Assembly (NCBI GenBank): GCA_964632945.1 | Contig: CAZWCX010000011.1 | Span: 24,299-88,298 of the forward strand | DNA length: 64,000 nt | Origin: CAZWCX01 sp964632945 | GTDB taxonomy: Bacteria; Planctomycetota; MHYJ01; WSZJ01; CAZWCX01 | Reading direction: 5' to 3' | Shown: positions 35,328-43,795 of the stretch, piece by piece | Layout: each line of letters starts with the position of its first letter | Position numbering within the stretch: the first letter of the stretch is position 1 | Made by a program: the position numbers and the translations under genes | Notes under the pieces: generated by a model | Seen by the model: the letters and a program-made list of their open reading frames with translations, nothing else | Told to the model about the DNA's origin: nothing | The model's database searches: none

Positions 35328-36996
35328 AGCGCCCGTGCTCGCGAACATCGCTTCCCACCTGCCGGCGATGGCCGCGCGGCAGCCGGACGCGCTCGCCGCG
35401 GCGGCGCCCACGGGGACCGACCGGCAGGGTCGGGTCACCTACTCCCGTCTCACCTTTCGCGAACTCGACCGGTGGAGCGACCAGGTGGCGCGCGGACTAG
35501 AGGCGGTCGGCCTTCGCCGCGGCATGCGCACGGCCTTGATGGTCACCCCCGGCCTCGAGTTCTTCTGCCTGACGTTCGCCCTGTTCAAGATGGGCGCGGT
35601 GCCGGTGGTCGTGGACCCCGGGATCGGGCTCCCGAACCTGAAGAAGTGTCTCGGCGAGGCGGCCCCCGAGGCCTTCGTCGGCGTGCCGAAGGCGCACGCG
35701 GCGAGGTTGCTGCTCGGCTGGGCGCGCGACTCGATTCGGGTGACGGTGACCACCGGATCGTGGCCCTGGTGCGCCGGAGTCACGCTGGGCCAGGTGATGC
35801 GGTTCGGGGCTGCGGACGAACCGTACCCGACGACGACTCCGGGCGCGGAGGAGCCCGCGGCGATTCTCTTCACCAGCGGAAGCACCGGTCCGCCCAAAGG
35901 GGCCGTCTACACGCACGCCAACTTCAATGCCCAGGTGGAAGCGCTCCGGGACGCGTACGGGATCGAGCCCGGCGAAGTCGACCTGTGCACCTTCCCGTTG
36001 TTCGCGCTGTTCGCTCCCGCGCTCGGGATGAGTTCGATCGTCCCGGAAATGGATCCGACGCGCCCGGCCAAGGCCGACCCGCAAAAGATCCTCCGCGCCG
36101 TCGAGGACTGGGGGGTGACGAACCTCTTCGGGTCGCCGGCGCTGCTCAACACCGTCGGGCGCTGGGGGGCGAGTCAGGGCCGGCGGCTGCCGACGCTGCG
36201 TCGCGTGATCAGCGCGGGCGCGCCCGTGCCCGCGGCGGTGATGGAGCGGTTCGCCGGGATGTTGGCTCCGGGCGTGCAGGTGTGGTCCGGGTACGGGGCC
36301 ACGGAGGCGCTTCCGGTGGCGACGATCGGGAGCGCGGAAATCCTGGGGGAGACCCGGCGCCGAACCGACGAGGGGCGCGGGGTGTGCGTCGGGCGCCCGG
36401 TCGGGGGCACCCGGGTGACGATCATGCCGATCAGCGACGATCCGGTGCCCGTCTGGGAGGACGCGCGCGCCCTGCCGGCGAATCGGATCGGGGAGATTGC
36501 GGTGGCGGGTCCGGTGGTGACCCGGGAGTACTTCCGTCGCCCCGAGTCGACGCGGCTGGCGAAGATGGAGCGGACGGGCGGCGGGTTCCTGCACCGCATG
36601 GGGGACCTGGGGTACTTCGACGACCAGGGTCGGTTGTGGTTTTGCGGCCGAAAGTCCCAACGCGTGGTGACCGACCTCGTCCCGGGCGGCGTGCTCTACA
36701 CGATTCCGTGCGAGGCGGTGTTCAACACGCATCCCTCGGTGTTCCGCTCGGCGCTGGTCCGGGTCGAGCGCAACGGCCGGGTGGAACCGGCCCTCTGTGT
36801 CGAACTCGAGGCCTCGGCGCGACAGGTCGACCGCGTGCGCCTGACGAAGGAGCTGCTGGCGTTGGGCGAACGGCACGAGACCTCGCGCTGCGTCAAGACG
36901 ATCCTCTTTCATCCCGGCTTCCCGGTGGACATCCGGCACAACGCGAAAATCGGTCGCGAGGCCCTGGGGCGCTGGGCACAAGCGAGGCTGTCATGA
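35296..36996 (+). CDS. oleC: OleC, ATP-dependent beta-lactone synthetase (AMP-ligase fold)
   Basis: 566 residues from TTG at 35296, chosen because a perfect GGAGGT (35285-35290) lies five bases upstream; the ATG at 35308 is 17 bases from it. ANL-superfamily motifs: A3 LFTSGSTGPPKGAVYTH, A5-like WSGYGATEALP, A7-like MGDLGYFDDQGRLWFCGR and a C-terminal lysine in HNAKIGREAL. OleC activates the beta-hydroxy acid from OleD and closes it to a cis-beta-lactone. Long-chain acyl-CoA ligases look alike, but position between oleB and oleD identifies it. The stop overlaps oleD (ATGA). Confidence 0.9.
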   Translation: MKSGMATTSSEAPVLANIASHLPAMAARQPDALAAAAPTGTDRQGRVTYSRLTFRELDRWSDQVARGLEAVGLRRGMRTALMVTPGLEFFCLTFALFKMGAVPVVVDPGIGLPNLKKCLGEAAPEAFVGVPKAHAARLLLGWARDSIRVTVTTGSWPWCAGVTLGQVMRFGAADEPYPTTTPGAEEPAAILFTSGSTGPPKGAVYTHANFNAQVEALRDAYGIEPGEVDLCTFPLFALFAPALGMSSIVPEMDPTRPAKADPQKILRAVEDWGVTNLFGSPALLNTVGRWGASQGRRLPTLRRVISAGAPVPAAVMERFAGMLAPGVQVWSGYGATEALPVATIGSAEILGETRRRTDEGRGVCVGRPVGGTRVTIMPISDDPVPVWEDARALPANRIGEIAVAGPVVTREYFRRPESTRLAKMERTGGGFLHRMGDLGYFDDQGRLWFCGRKSQRVVTDLVPGGVLYTIPCEAVFNTHPSVFRSALVRVERNGRVEPALCVELEASARQVDRVRLTKELLALGERHETSRCVKTILFHPGFPVDIRHNAKIGREALGRWAQARLS

Positions 36997-38033
36997 GCGG
37001 GACGGCCCTGGTCACGGGCGGAGGCGGCTTCATCGGCGGAGCGGTGGCGCGCGCGCTGGTCGGGCGCGGGCGGCAGGTCCGCTCGCTCTCGCGGGGGGAG
37101 TACCCCGCGTTGAAGGCGCTGGGAATCGAGCACGTCAGCGGCGATCTCGCCGACGGCGCGGCGGTCGAGGCGGCGGCGCGCGGATGCGACCTCGTGGTCC
37201 ACGTCGCCGCGCGCGCCGGCGTATGGGGTCCCGCGGCCGAATACGAACGGACCAACGTCGACGGAACCCGAAAGGTCATCGACGCCTGCCGGAAACACGG
37301 CGTTCCGCGCCTCGTCTTCACCAGCAGTCCCAGCGTGGTGTTCGACGGCAGCGATCAGGAGGGCGTGGAGGAATCGGCGCCCTATCCCGCGCCGGACCGC
37401 TTTCTCGCCGATTACCCGCGCACCAAGGCGGAAGCGGAGAAGCTGGTTCGCGCCGCCCACGGCCCGGACCTGGCGACCGTATCCCTGCGCCCGCATCTCG
37501 TCTGGGGTCCCGGGGACCACCATCTCGTCCCGCGCATTCTCGAGCGCGCGCGAAGCGGCAAGCTCAAGCTCGTGGCGGACGACCGATCCGGCACGGGCAA
37601 CCCGCGTAAGGTCGACGCGACCTTCATCGACAACGTGGTCGACGCGCACCTGGCGGCGATCGATGCGCTCGACGACCCGGCGCGCCGCGACCGCTGTGGT
37701 GGCCAGGCCTATTTCATCACCAACGGCGAGCCGTGGCCGATCGCCGACGTGATCAACGGCATCCTGCGCGCGGCCGGTCTTCCGCCCGTGACCCGCACGG
37801 TCTCCCCCGCCGTCGCCTACGCCGCAGGAATCGCCCTCGAGACTGTCTGGCGCTGGATGGGCCGCCGGGACGAGCCGGTCATGACCCGCTTCGTGGCGCG
37901 GCAATTGGCGACCGCGCACTGGTTCGACATCCGCGCCGCGCAACGCGACCTCGGCTGGTCGCCGCGCGTGAGCATGGCCGAAGGGTTTCGGCGCCTGGCG
38001 GAATCCTTCCAGAACGGCGGCCGCGCCTCATGA
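36993..38033 (+). CDS. oleD: OleD, NADPH-dependent 2-alkyl-3-ketoacid reductase (extended SDR)
   Basis: 346 residues. Rossmann motif TGGGGFIGG at the N-terminus, catalytic Ser in VFTSSPSVVF and YxxxK in YPRTKAEAEK, typical of the 3-beta-hydroxysteroid dehydrogenase branch of short-chain reductases. In the olefin pathway OleD reduces the OleA product to the 2-alkyl-3-hydroxy acid. It overlaps oleC at its start and the transferase gene at its end, both by ATGA. A sterol dehydrogenase role is the usual mis-annotation. Confidence 0.9.
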   Translation: MSGTALVTGGGGFIGGAVARALVGRGRQVRSLSRGEYPALKALGIEHVSGDLADGAAVEAAARGCDLVVHVAARAGVWGPAAEYERTNVDGTRKVIDACRKHGVPRLVFTSSPSVVFDGSDQEGVEESAPYPAPDRFLADYPRTKAEAEKLVRAAHGPDLATVSLRPHLVWGPGDHHLVPRILERARSGKLKLVADDRSGTGNPRKVDATFIDNVVDAHLAAIDALDDPARRDRCGGQAYFITNGEPWPIADVINGILRAAGLPPVTRTVSPAVAYAAGIALETVWRWMGRRDEPVMTRFVARQLATAHWFDIRAAQRDLGWSPRVSMAEGFRRLAESFQNGGRAS

Positions 38034-38749
38034 CCGCCGCCGTCGAGCCCCTCGCGCGCGACCGTGTCGATGTGTGGGAGTTCCGGCTCGACCTCCCGGC
38101 ACCGGAGCGCGACCGGCTCGCGGAGACTCTGAGTGCCGACGAGCGGGAACGCGCGGCGCGCCTGCGGGAAGGCTGGATCCGCGACCGGTTCCTCGCGGGT
38201 CGCGGGCAACTGCGCGCCGTGCTCGCCGCGAGCCTCGGACTCTCCGCCGCCGCGCTCGAGTTCCGCACGCTCGAGCACGGCAAGCCGGTGCTCGCCGGAC
38301 CCTCCGGCGCCGCCCCCGCATCCTTCAATCTCGCCCACTCGGAGAACCACGCGCTCCTCGCCGTCACGCGCGAACGCGGTCTCGGAATCGACATCGAGCG
38401 CATCCGCGCCGACCGCTCCCTCGAGGACCTCGCCCGACGCTTCTTCTCCCCGGGGGAACGGGAGGTCCTGGAAGCGTTGCCCCCGCACGAGCGGACGAAC
38501 GCCTTCTATGTCTGCTGGACACGCAAGGAGGCCTATCTGAAAGCCCACGGCGCGGGCATCTCCGGCGGGCTGGCCGGCTTCGACGTCCTCCGGCGTGGGG
38601 AGCCGCGGGCCGCCCTCTTCGCTCATGCCCTGGATCCGTCCGAGCCGGGCCGATGGAATCTCCACGACCTGGCCGCTCCGGAAGGATTTGCCGCCGCTCT
38701 GGCCGTCGAAGGAGACGCACGGATCGCCCGGCATGTCTGGCCCCCGTAG
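38030..38749 (+). CDS. Sfp-type 4'-phosphopantetheinyl transferase (PfaE-like)
   Basis: 239 residues, normal for the two-lobed Sfp class. Visible motifs: FNLAHSENHALLAV, GIDIERI (Mg-binding Asp/Glu) and FYVCWTRKEAYLKAHGAG (WxxKEA). It transfers phosphopantetheine from CoA to acyl carrier proteins. It is translationally coupled to oleD. The Ole enzymes need no carrier protein, so its most likely client is the ACP array of the Pfa synthase. Its presence here ties the pfa and ole halves together functionally. Confidence 0.9.
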   Translation: MTAAVEPLARDRVDVWEFRLDLPAPERDRLAETLSADERERAARLREGWIRDRFLAGRGQLRAVLAASLGLSAAALEFRTLEHGKPVLAGPSGAAPASFNLAHSENHALLAVTRERGLGIDIERIRADRSLEDLARRFFSPGEREVLEALPPHERTNAFYVCWTRKEAYLKAHGAGISGGLAGFDVLRRGEPRAALFAHALDPSEPGRWNLHDLAAPEGFAAALAVEGDARIARHVWPP

Positions 38750-38751
38750 CT

Positions 38752-38782
38752 CGAGCGGGGCGCGCCTTGCTCCCGGCGCTCG
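38752..38782. terminator. Possible hairpin between convergent transferase and recQ genes
   Basis: CGAGCG and CGCTCG form a 6-bp inverted repeat around a GC-rich 19-nt loop, directly after the transferase stop. No T-run follows, so a terminator function is only suggested by position. Confidence 0.25.
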
Positions 38783-38832
38783 GGAACCCCAGCCCGGGAC
38801 CGCCGCCGCCGCCCCCCGGGAATGCCGGATCA

Positions 38833-40821
38833 TCACGACACCTCGCAGCGCGCCGGGGACCGCGGCGCCGATGCCCCCTTTGCCTCCCCGCCGGTCGGCC
38901 GCGCCCGCTCGATTCGGGGAAAGAAGTCCTCCGACTCCCGAACCCGCAATTCCCCCGCGCGCAGCAGGTCGTCGAGTGCGTCAAGCACCTCCCCCTGACT
39001 CCGATCCCGCAGGAGTCCGTACACCGGAAGCCGATCCAGACCCCACTGCAGAACCTGACGTTGCCGGGACCCGCAGAGCACCTGCGCGACCTTGATCTTG
39101 CCGAATCGTCCGTCGATCCCCGCCACGCCCTCCAACACCCGGGCGTGCAGCCCCCCAGACATCCCGCCCCTCGCTCCGTCCGCGGCCCGATCGCGCGCCG
39201 CGCCACCTTCCCCCGAGGGAGGAGACGACGCCGCCGCCCCGGAATCGGCATGGTCCCGGCCCCGGCCCGCTGCCTGTGCCTCGCAAGCCTCCCCGGGCCG
39301 CGCCCGGTCGAACTCCTTCTCCGTGGCGGCCGCCGGCGCCCCTTCCCGATCGGTGAACGCCCCGCATCGATCGCACGCGTGGCAGCGCGGGGCCACGCGG
39401 GACTCCCCGAAGTGTCGTAGGAGAAAGGCGCGGCGGCAACCGTTCCCCCAGGCATAGGACATCATTCGCGCCAGACGATCCCGGCCTGCCCGTCGCTTCT
39501 CGACCAGACCCCGGAAGTCCGGCGACGGCTCCGCGGGACGCAGCAACCGAAGGCGATGCCGTCCACCCGGCGCCGACCTTCGCGAGAGGACGCCTTCGGA
39601 CTCGAGCCATTTGAGGATGGACCCGGCCGCGGTCGCACTGCACCCGCCGGCCACGGCAACCGCCTCGACATCAACCTCCACAATCTCCTGCCCGCCCGCA
39701 TGAAGCCATCGATGTACGCGAAGCACTTCCTCGACCGGCGGACTGGAAGACTCCAGGAGAAACTCCTGCATACGCACGTCCTGTGGGTGAAAGAGCAGGC
39801 AACAGTCGGCCGCACGGTTGTCCCGGCCGGCCCGACCCGCTTCCTGGAAGTAGGCCTCCAAACTCCCGGGCAGATCGGCGTGAATCACCGCCCGCACGTC
39901 CGGCTTGTCGATCCCGAGCCCGAATGCGTTCGTGGCGACGATGACCGGGCACGAGTCGGTCATGAACCGGGCCTGGACCTGGCCGCGCACGGCATCGGAC
40001 ATGCCCGCGTGGTAGCCGGCGGCCGGAACACCGCGCTCGTTCAACCCCTCGACCAGCGCCTCGACGGCGCGCCGGGTGGCTGCATAGACGATCGCCGATC
40101 CCCGGCGCGCTCCGCTCCCGTCCCATCGTACGCCCGCCGCGTGCAGGGCCGAAACGACCCGGTCGGGCTTCTGGTCGGGATGGGCCACCCGAACGACGCG
40201 GAATCGCAAGTTCGGCCGATCCAGCCCCACCGCCAATTCGTGGGCCCCGGCCAGCGGCAGGTGCCGCCGAATGTCCGCGCGGATCCGTGCGGTGGCGGTG
40301 GCCGTGAGCGCCGCGACGACCGGATGCCCCAACCGCTCCACCGCGCCGCCCAGGCGCGCGTAGTCGGGACGAAAGTCATGTCCCCACTGGCTGATGCAAT
40401 GCGCTTCGTCCACCGCGACGAGCGAAACCCTCCGCCGGCCGAGCATCGCCAGAAACCGCTCCTGGCGAAACCGCTCCGGCGCCACGTAGACCATGGAGAA
40501 TCCGCCCCGCGCGAGTCGCTCCATCCTCCACGCCAGTTCGTCCGCTGCCACCCCGCTGTGCAGGGACGTCGCCGGCAGACCGCGCGCGGCAAGCGCGTTC
40601 ACCTGGTCGTTCATGAGGGAGATGAGCGGGCTGACGACCACGGTGAGGCCGGGGAGCAGCAGCGCCGGCAGTTGGTAGCAGAGAGACTTTCCCGCTCCGG
40701 TCGGCATCACGGCAAGCAGGCTTCGTCCGGCGAGGATCGTCTCGATCCCCTCACGCTGCCCGGGCCGGAAGCCCGGGTAGCCGAAGTGGCGGTGAAGCGA
40801 TTCTGCCAGCGCGTCCTGCAT
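38833..40821 (-). CDS. recQ: RecQ-family ATP-dependent DNA helicase
   Basis: 662 residues. Superfamily 2 motifs: RPGQREGIETIL, Walker A MPTGAGKS, VVSPLISLMNDQV, DEAHCISQWGHDFRPDY, ALTATAT, ATNAFGLGIDKPDVR and QEAGRAGRD. The zinc-binding domain is present (CRRAFLLRHFGE..CHACDRC). An Ala/Asp/Gly-rich insert of ~70 residues then precedes an RQC-type winged helix (HARVLEGVAGIDGRFGKIKVAQVLCGS...YGLLRDRSQGEV). No HRDC domain is seen. Role: 3'-5' unwinding in recombination and fork repair. ATG at 40821 is used; a TTG two codons earlier is possible. No promoter is obvious upstream. Confidence 0.92.
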   Translation of the reverse strand: MQDALAESLHRHFGYPGFRPGQREGIETILAGRSLLAVMPTGAGKSLCYQLPALLLPGLTVVVSPLISLMNDQVNALAARGLPATSLHSGVAADELAWRMERLARGGFSMVYVAPERFRQERFLAMLGRRRVSLVAVDEAHCISQWGHDFRPDYARLGGAVERLGHPVVAALTATATARIRADIRRHLPLAGAHELAVGLDRPNLRFRVVRVAHPDQKPDRVVSALHAAGVRWDGSGARRGSAIVYAATRRAVEALVEGLNERGVPAAGYHAGMSDAVRGQVQARFMTDSCPVIVATNAFGLGIDKPDVRAVIHADLPGSLEAYFQEAGRAGRDNRAADCCLLFHPQDVRMQEFLLESSSPPVEEVLRVHRWLHAGGQEIVEVDVEAVAVAGGCSATAAGSILKWLESEGVLSRRSAPGGRHRLRLLRPAEPSPDFRGLVEKRRAGRDRLARMMSYAWGNGCRRAFLLRHFGESRVAPRCHACDRCGAFTDREGAPAAATEKEFDRARPGEACEAQAAGRGRDHADSGAAASSPPSGEGGAARDRAADGARGGMSGGLHARVLEGVAGIDGRFGKIKVAQVLCGSRQRQVLQWGLDRLPVYGLLRDRSQGEVLDALDDLLRAGELRVRESEDFFPRIERARPTGGEAKGASAPRSPARCEVS

Positions 40822-41328
40822 GACCAAACCCCACGGATCGTCTCGGGGCCGGAATCAGCCCACGAGCGGTCGGGAAACGCAACCCGCGTACCCGTTTGCA
40901 ACATCCGCGGATTGCGTCGAATGTGAATGCACGGATAGCCTTGCGTCGAGAGCGTCGGTGGGCCGGGAGTTTCGCGGGACGGTTCGATTCGTAACGTCGT
41001 CGGATCCGGTTACGAACGGTGACCGATGCCTCGGGTGCCGACAAGGCGATCCTTCCCGCTCCGACCCGGACCGCGGCTCGCCGCGCATCGGCAGCCGGCG
41101 GACCGGGAGGCGTCCGTCCCGCGTGATCGACTGCGCATCCGTGCCGCGACGGCGGGGGTGCCCGGCACGGTCCACGAATTTGACGTCCGGGGCCGCGGTC
41201 CCCTGAATTCGGGGAACAGCTCCGGGGACGCTTGGCGCCTCGCCGCCTGTGGCGAGCCCGGGCGTCGAGCCCCAGGCCGCGGGCGCGGGACTCCCGCGTT
41301 CTGCCCGAGTTCCCCCGCCGCCCCGCGA
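40822..41328. other. Gene-free region upstream of recQ
   Basis: 507 bp between two minus-strand genes with lower G+C than its surroundings near 40890-41020. No protein-like frame is seen. It contains the inverted repeat at 40988-41016 and must hold the recQ promoter, which could not be identified confidently. Confidence 0.4.
40988..41016. repeat. Inverted repeat upstream of recQ
   Basis: TTCGTAAC and GTTACGAA form a perfect 8-bp inverted repeat around a 13-bp spacer, about 170 bp upstream of the recQ start. Candidate operator or short hairpin; function unknown. Confidence 0.4.
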
Positions 41329-42015
41329 CTATCCCGGTTGGAAGGCGGGAACTCCCGTGGCGGCCGGATCCGGACCACACTCGGGCGACGGGCGGCCGAG
41401 GCGGGTTCGCAACTCCTCCTCGAGCTGCTCGAGTTCCGTCGACTCTTCGTCCAGCCAGCGCAAGTAGCCGTCGGTGGGCAGGAACTGGTGGGGTTCGAAC
41501 AGATCGCCGAACACGGCCTGGTCCTTTTTTTGGCGATGGGTCAGCAGGCCGCCCGCAACGCCGACGAAGGTGAGGGAGGCCCGGAAGGCGGTCTCCGCAG
41601 ACCCGGCCTGGGCGCGGAATCCGTCGAGCCACTCCTGCCAGCGTGGTTCATCGAGAACGAACCGGTGGGTTTCCTGGAGTTCCCAGTACGAGAGGGCGGT
41701 ACGACCGGATTCATGGCGAGAGAATCCCCAGAACCACTGGTTCACGTGGCGGCGATCCTCGATCCGGCGACGCTCCTCCCCGGCGAGGCGGCACGCGGAC
41801 GACAGGGCATGTTCGAAGACCGCCGCGGCGAGCCGCTCGAGATTGGGCTGATCGAGAAAGTCACACAGGACGAGGAGGGCTTTGGGCTGATCGTGCTGCA
41901 ACGTCAAGGCGCGAAACACCAGGTGCGCGCACAATTCGGTACGGCCGTGGAGAAGGAACTCGGTTTCCGCGCAGTGCGCAAGCTCCCCCGCCGTCAAGTC
42001 TCCGATCCGGGGCAT
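41329..42015 (-). CDS. Unknown helical protein
   Basis: 228 residues. The ATG at 42015 is preceded by GGGAGGT with six bases between, so longer in-frame starts are rejected. The sequence is helical and Glu/Leu/Arg-rich (LAHCAETEFLLHGRTELCAHLVFRALTLQ, HVNQWFWGFSRHESGRTALSYWELQETH), with no signal or membrane segment and no motif I recognise. It lies 222 bp downstream of the TPR gene on the same strand, separated from it by a strong stem-loop. It may be part of the hemerythrin/TPR transcription unit. Confidence 0.6.
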   Translation of the reverse strand: MPRIGDLTAGELAHCAETEFLLHGRTELCAHLVFRALTLQHDQPKALLVLCDFLDQPNLERLAAAVFEHALSSACRLAGEERRRIEDRRHVNQWFWGFSRHESGRTALSYWELQETHRFVLDEPRWQEWLDGFRAQAGSAETAFRASLTFVGVAGGLLTHRQKKDQAVFGDLFEPHQFLPTDGYLRWLDEESTELEQLEEELRTRLGRPSPECGPDPAATGVPAFQPG

Positions 42016-42127
42016 TCCGAAACCTCCCATTCGCAGCCGCCACCGGCGATCCGCCGCTCCACGAAATCCGATGCCCCGCGGGGCCCGCCCCCGCCGAACG
42101 TATCGAGGGTCCTGCGCAGCCGATGCG

Positions 42128-42179
42128 CGCGGCACGCGGGGGCCCGGGTCGTTCCCTCCCGATCCCCCCGCGTGCCGCG
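42128..42179 (-). repeat. 15-bp perfect inverted repeat between two minus-strand genes
   Basis: Arms 42128-42142 and 42165-42179 are exact reverse complements of 15 bp (core GGCACGCGGGGG), with a 22-nt loop. In minus-strand RNA it would form a very stable hairpin between the TPR gene and the unknown gene. No U-run follows, so it could be a Rho-dependent stop, an attenuator or an mRNA-stabilising element. Confidence 0.6.
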
Positions 42180-42237
42180 GCCCGCGTACGCCGTAGTCGA
42201 GCCGGGACCCCGCGCTCGCACCGGCGTCCGCAGAAGT

Positions 42238-42687
42238 TCACGCCTCGAGCGCGCGGCGCAGCAGAGGGACGGCCCGCACTCGCCGGATTCGGCGCAGGCG
42301 ATGTCCTGCGGGAAGCCGCAGTTCGGCAAGCTCCACCGCGGAGCGCAGCGTCCCGCAGGACTGGTCATGCCAGCCCATTCGGGCATAGCAGAGTCCGATG
42401 CGGAACAGGAGCCGGACTTCCCGCTCTCTTTCGCGATTGCGTCGCGCGAGGTCGATGGCGCGCCGATAGTCCACGATCGCCTCCTTCGGCCGGCGCAGGC
42501 GCCGGCGCGCCTCCCCGCGCAGCTCCAGGGCGTCGGCCAGGCCGACCTCCTCCCCCGCGCATTCCAGCAATTCGACGGCCAGGCCGGCATCCCTCTCCGC
42601 CCCGCGGGCGTCCCCCTCCCTCCACAGGCGGCGAGCCCGTGCCAGGGTCTCCAAGGCGAAGTCGTTCAACGTCACACATCCCCTCAT
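42238..42687 (-). CDS. Small TPR-repeat protein
   Basis: 149 residues from the ATG at 42687, which follows a GGGGGA stretch. It is made of three or so TPR-like helical pairs (RRLWREGDARGAERDAGLAVELL, ALELRGEARRRLRRPKEAIVDYRRAIDLA, RIGLCYARMGWHDQSCGTLRSAVELA). It is cytosolic. The start is 31 bp after the stop of the hemerythrin-like gene, so the two form an operon. TPR proteins act as scaffolds; the partner is unknown. Confidence 0.72.
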   Translation of the reverse strand: MRGCVTLNDFALETLARARRLWREGDARGAERDAGLAVELLECAGEEVGLADALELRGEARRRLRRPKEAIVDYRRAIDLARRNREREREVRLLFRIGLCYARMGWHDQSCGTLRSAVELAELRLPAGHRLRRIRRVRAVPLLRRALEA

Positions 42688-42718
42688 GGCTGGTCCCCCA
42701 TCATGAGCTGAGAATGGA

Positions 42719-43405
42719 TCAAGAAGCCGTGGGTGGCCTCGGCGCATTCCTGCGCGGAGGGGCGTACGCGCCCGTGGCATTGCCGGCTCGCCGGCCACGA
42801 TCGCGCGACGCATGCCCGCGGGCGTCCGCCGCCCGGACGCTCCGCTCGAAGCCGACCGGCCGGGGGCGCCCCGCCAAGCGAGCCCGGGTCGTGCCCGGAT
42901 CCACGGGCGGGGCATCCTGCGTCCATAGCATCGATCGCTTCAATTCGGGGAGGACTCGCGCGGACTCGGTGATCAGATGGTTGCGCAGCAGACGCACCAG
43001 GATGGCCGCCCCGTCGCGGGCGTCGGGATGGATCTTGCCCGATTCGGACGTCCAGACCGGTCCACGCAGATCCGCGACCAGCGATTCGGCAAACTCGTGT
43101 TCGCCCTGCAGGCGCAACAGTTCGCAGAGGAAATCGGCCTGGGAGACCGTCCAGGGGAGGCTGACGGCGCACTCCTGGCCGTGACGCCGCACCAGGCGCC
43201 CGAATTCCGCCTTGACGCCCCGAAGGAGGGCGGGAAAGAGCACCGACTCGTCCCGCATGCGATGGTCGGCGAGGGCGACGGCCACGGCCTGCAACCGGGC
43301 CTCGAATCCGGGACCGTCCCCACGCAGGATCGACTCCTCGAGCGGGTCGAGAAGATCGAGGAATGCCTGGTTGGCGCGACCGTATCCGCGCAGGACCGTC
43401 TTCAT
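42719..43405 (-). CDS. Hemerythrin-like (HHE) cation-binding domain protein
   Basis: 228 residues; ATG at 43405 preceded by a perfect GGAGGT with six bases between. A four-helix HHE domain is suggested by spaced His and Glu pairs (LADHRMRDESVLFPAL, LVRRHGQECAV, LQGEHEFAESLV, LRNHLITESARVLPEL). Such domains bind a di-iron centre and sense or carry O2 or NO. The last ~45 residues are Arg/Ala/Pro-rich and disordered. It is first gene of a unit with the TPR gene. The adjacent sigma-54 activator gene may control it, though no -24/-12 promoter was found. Confidence 0.72.
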   Translation of the reverse strand: MKTVLRGYGRANQAFLDLLDPLEESILRGDGPGFEARLQAVAVALADHRMRDESVLFPALLRGVKAEFGRLVRRHGQECAVSLPWTVSQADFLCELLRLQGEHEFAESLVADLRGPVWTSESGKIHPDARDGAAILVRLLRNHLITESARVLPELKRSMLWTQDAPPVDPGTTRARLAGRPRPVGFERSVRAADARGHASRDRGRRAGNATGAYAPPRRNAPRPPTAS

Positions 43406-43795
43406 CGATTCACCTCCTTCGTCCATCTCGCGTCGAGCGGACGCCCCCGCGCTCGGCCCGACCTGACCTTGGCCTCGTTCCATGACCGGATTCCGCGCGG
43501 ATCCCGCCGCACCGCCGCGATCGATGCTGTCGGGAGGGTCGCGCGGGGGAGAGTTTCGTCCCCTTCGCGGCCGGGAGGAAGGGGAAGAAGTTGACCGGTC
43601 CCGGGTCCGCTCCTGGGAAAGCGTCGGGCGATCCGAGTCGTGATTCCGGCGGGAATGATGCTGCATGGCGGATCCTGTCGGGGTAGAAAGAAACGGGACT
43701 GGGAACCCCCGCACGCCGAAGGAAACGGCCCCGGATACGCGGGAACGTCGACGCGGCGTTGCGGGGATGCGCGGATTCCGGACCGGAGGCTCGAC
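43406..43795. other. Intergenic region between the sigma-54 activator and hemerythrin-like genes
   Basis: 390 bp without a credible gene. It must contain the promoter of the hemerythrin operon. Neither a clear -35/-10 pair nor a GG-N10-GC sigma-54 site was found; GG-N9-GC near 43660-43675 has the wrong spacing. Confidence 0.35.

Noticed and set aside
43655..43680. Possible -24/-12 promoter for the hemerythrin-like operon
   Set aside because: Only GG-N9-GC on the minus strand and poor surrounding match.
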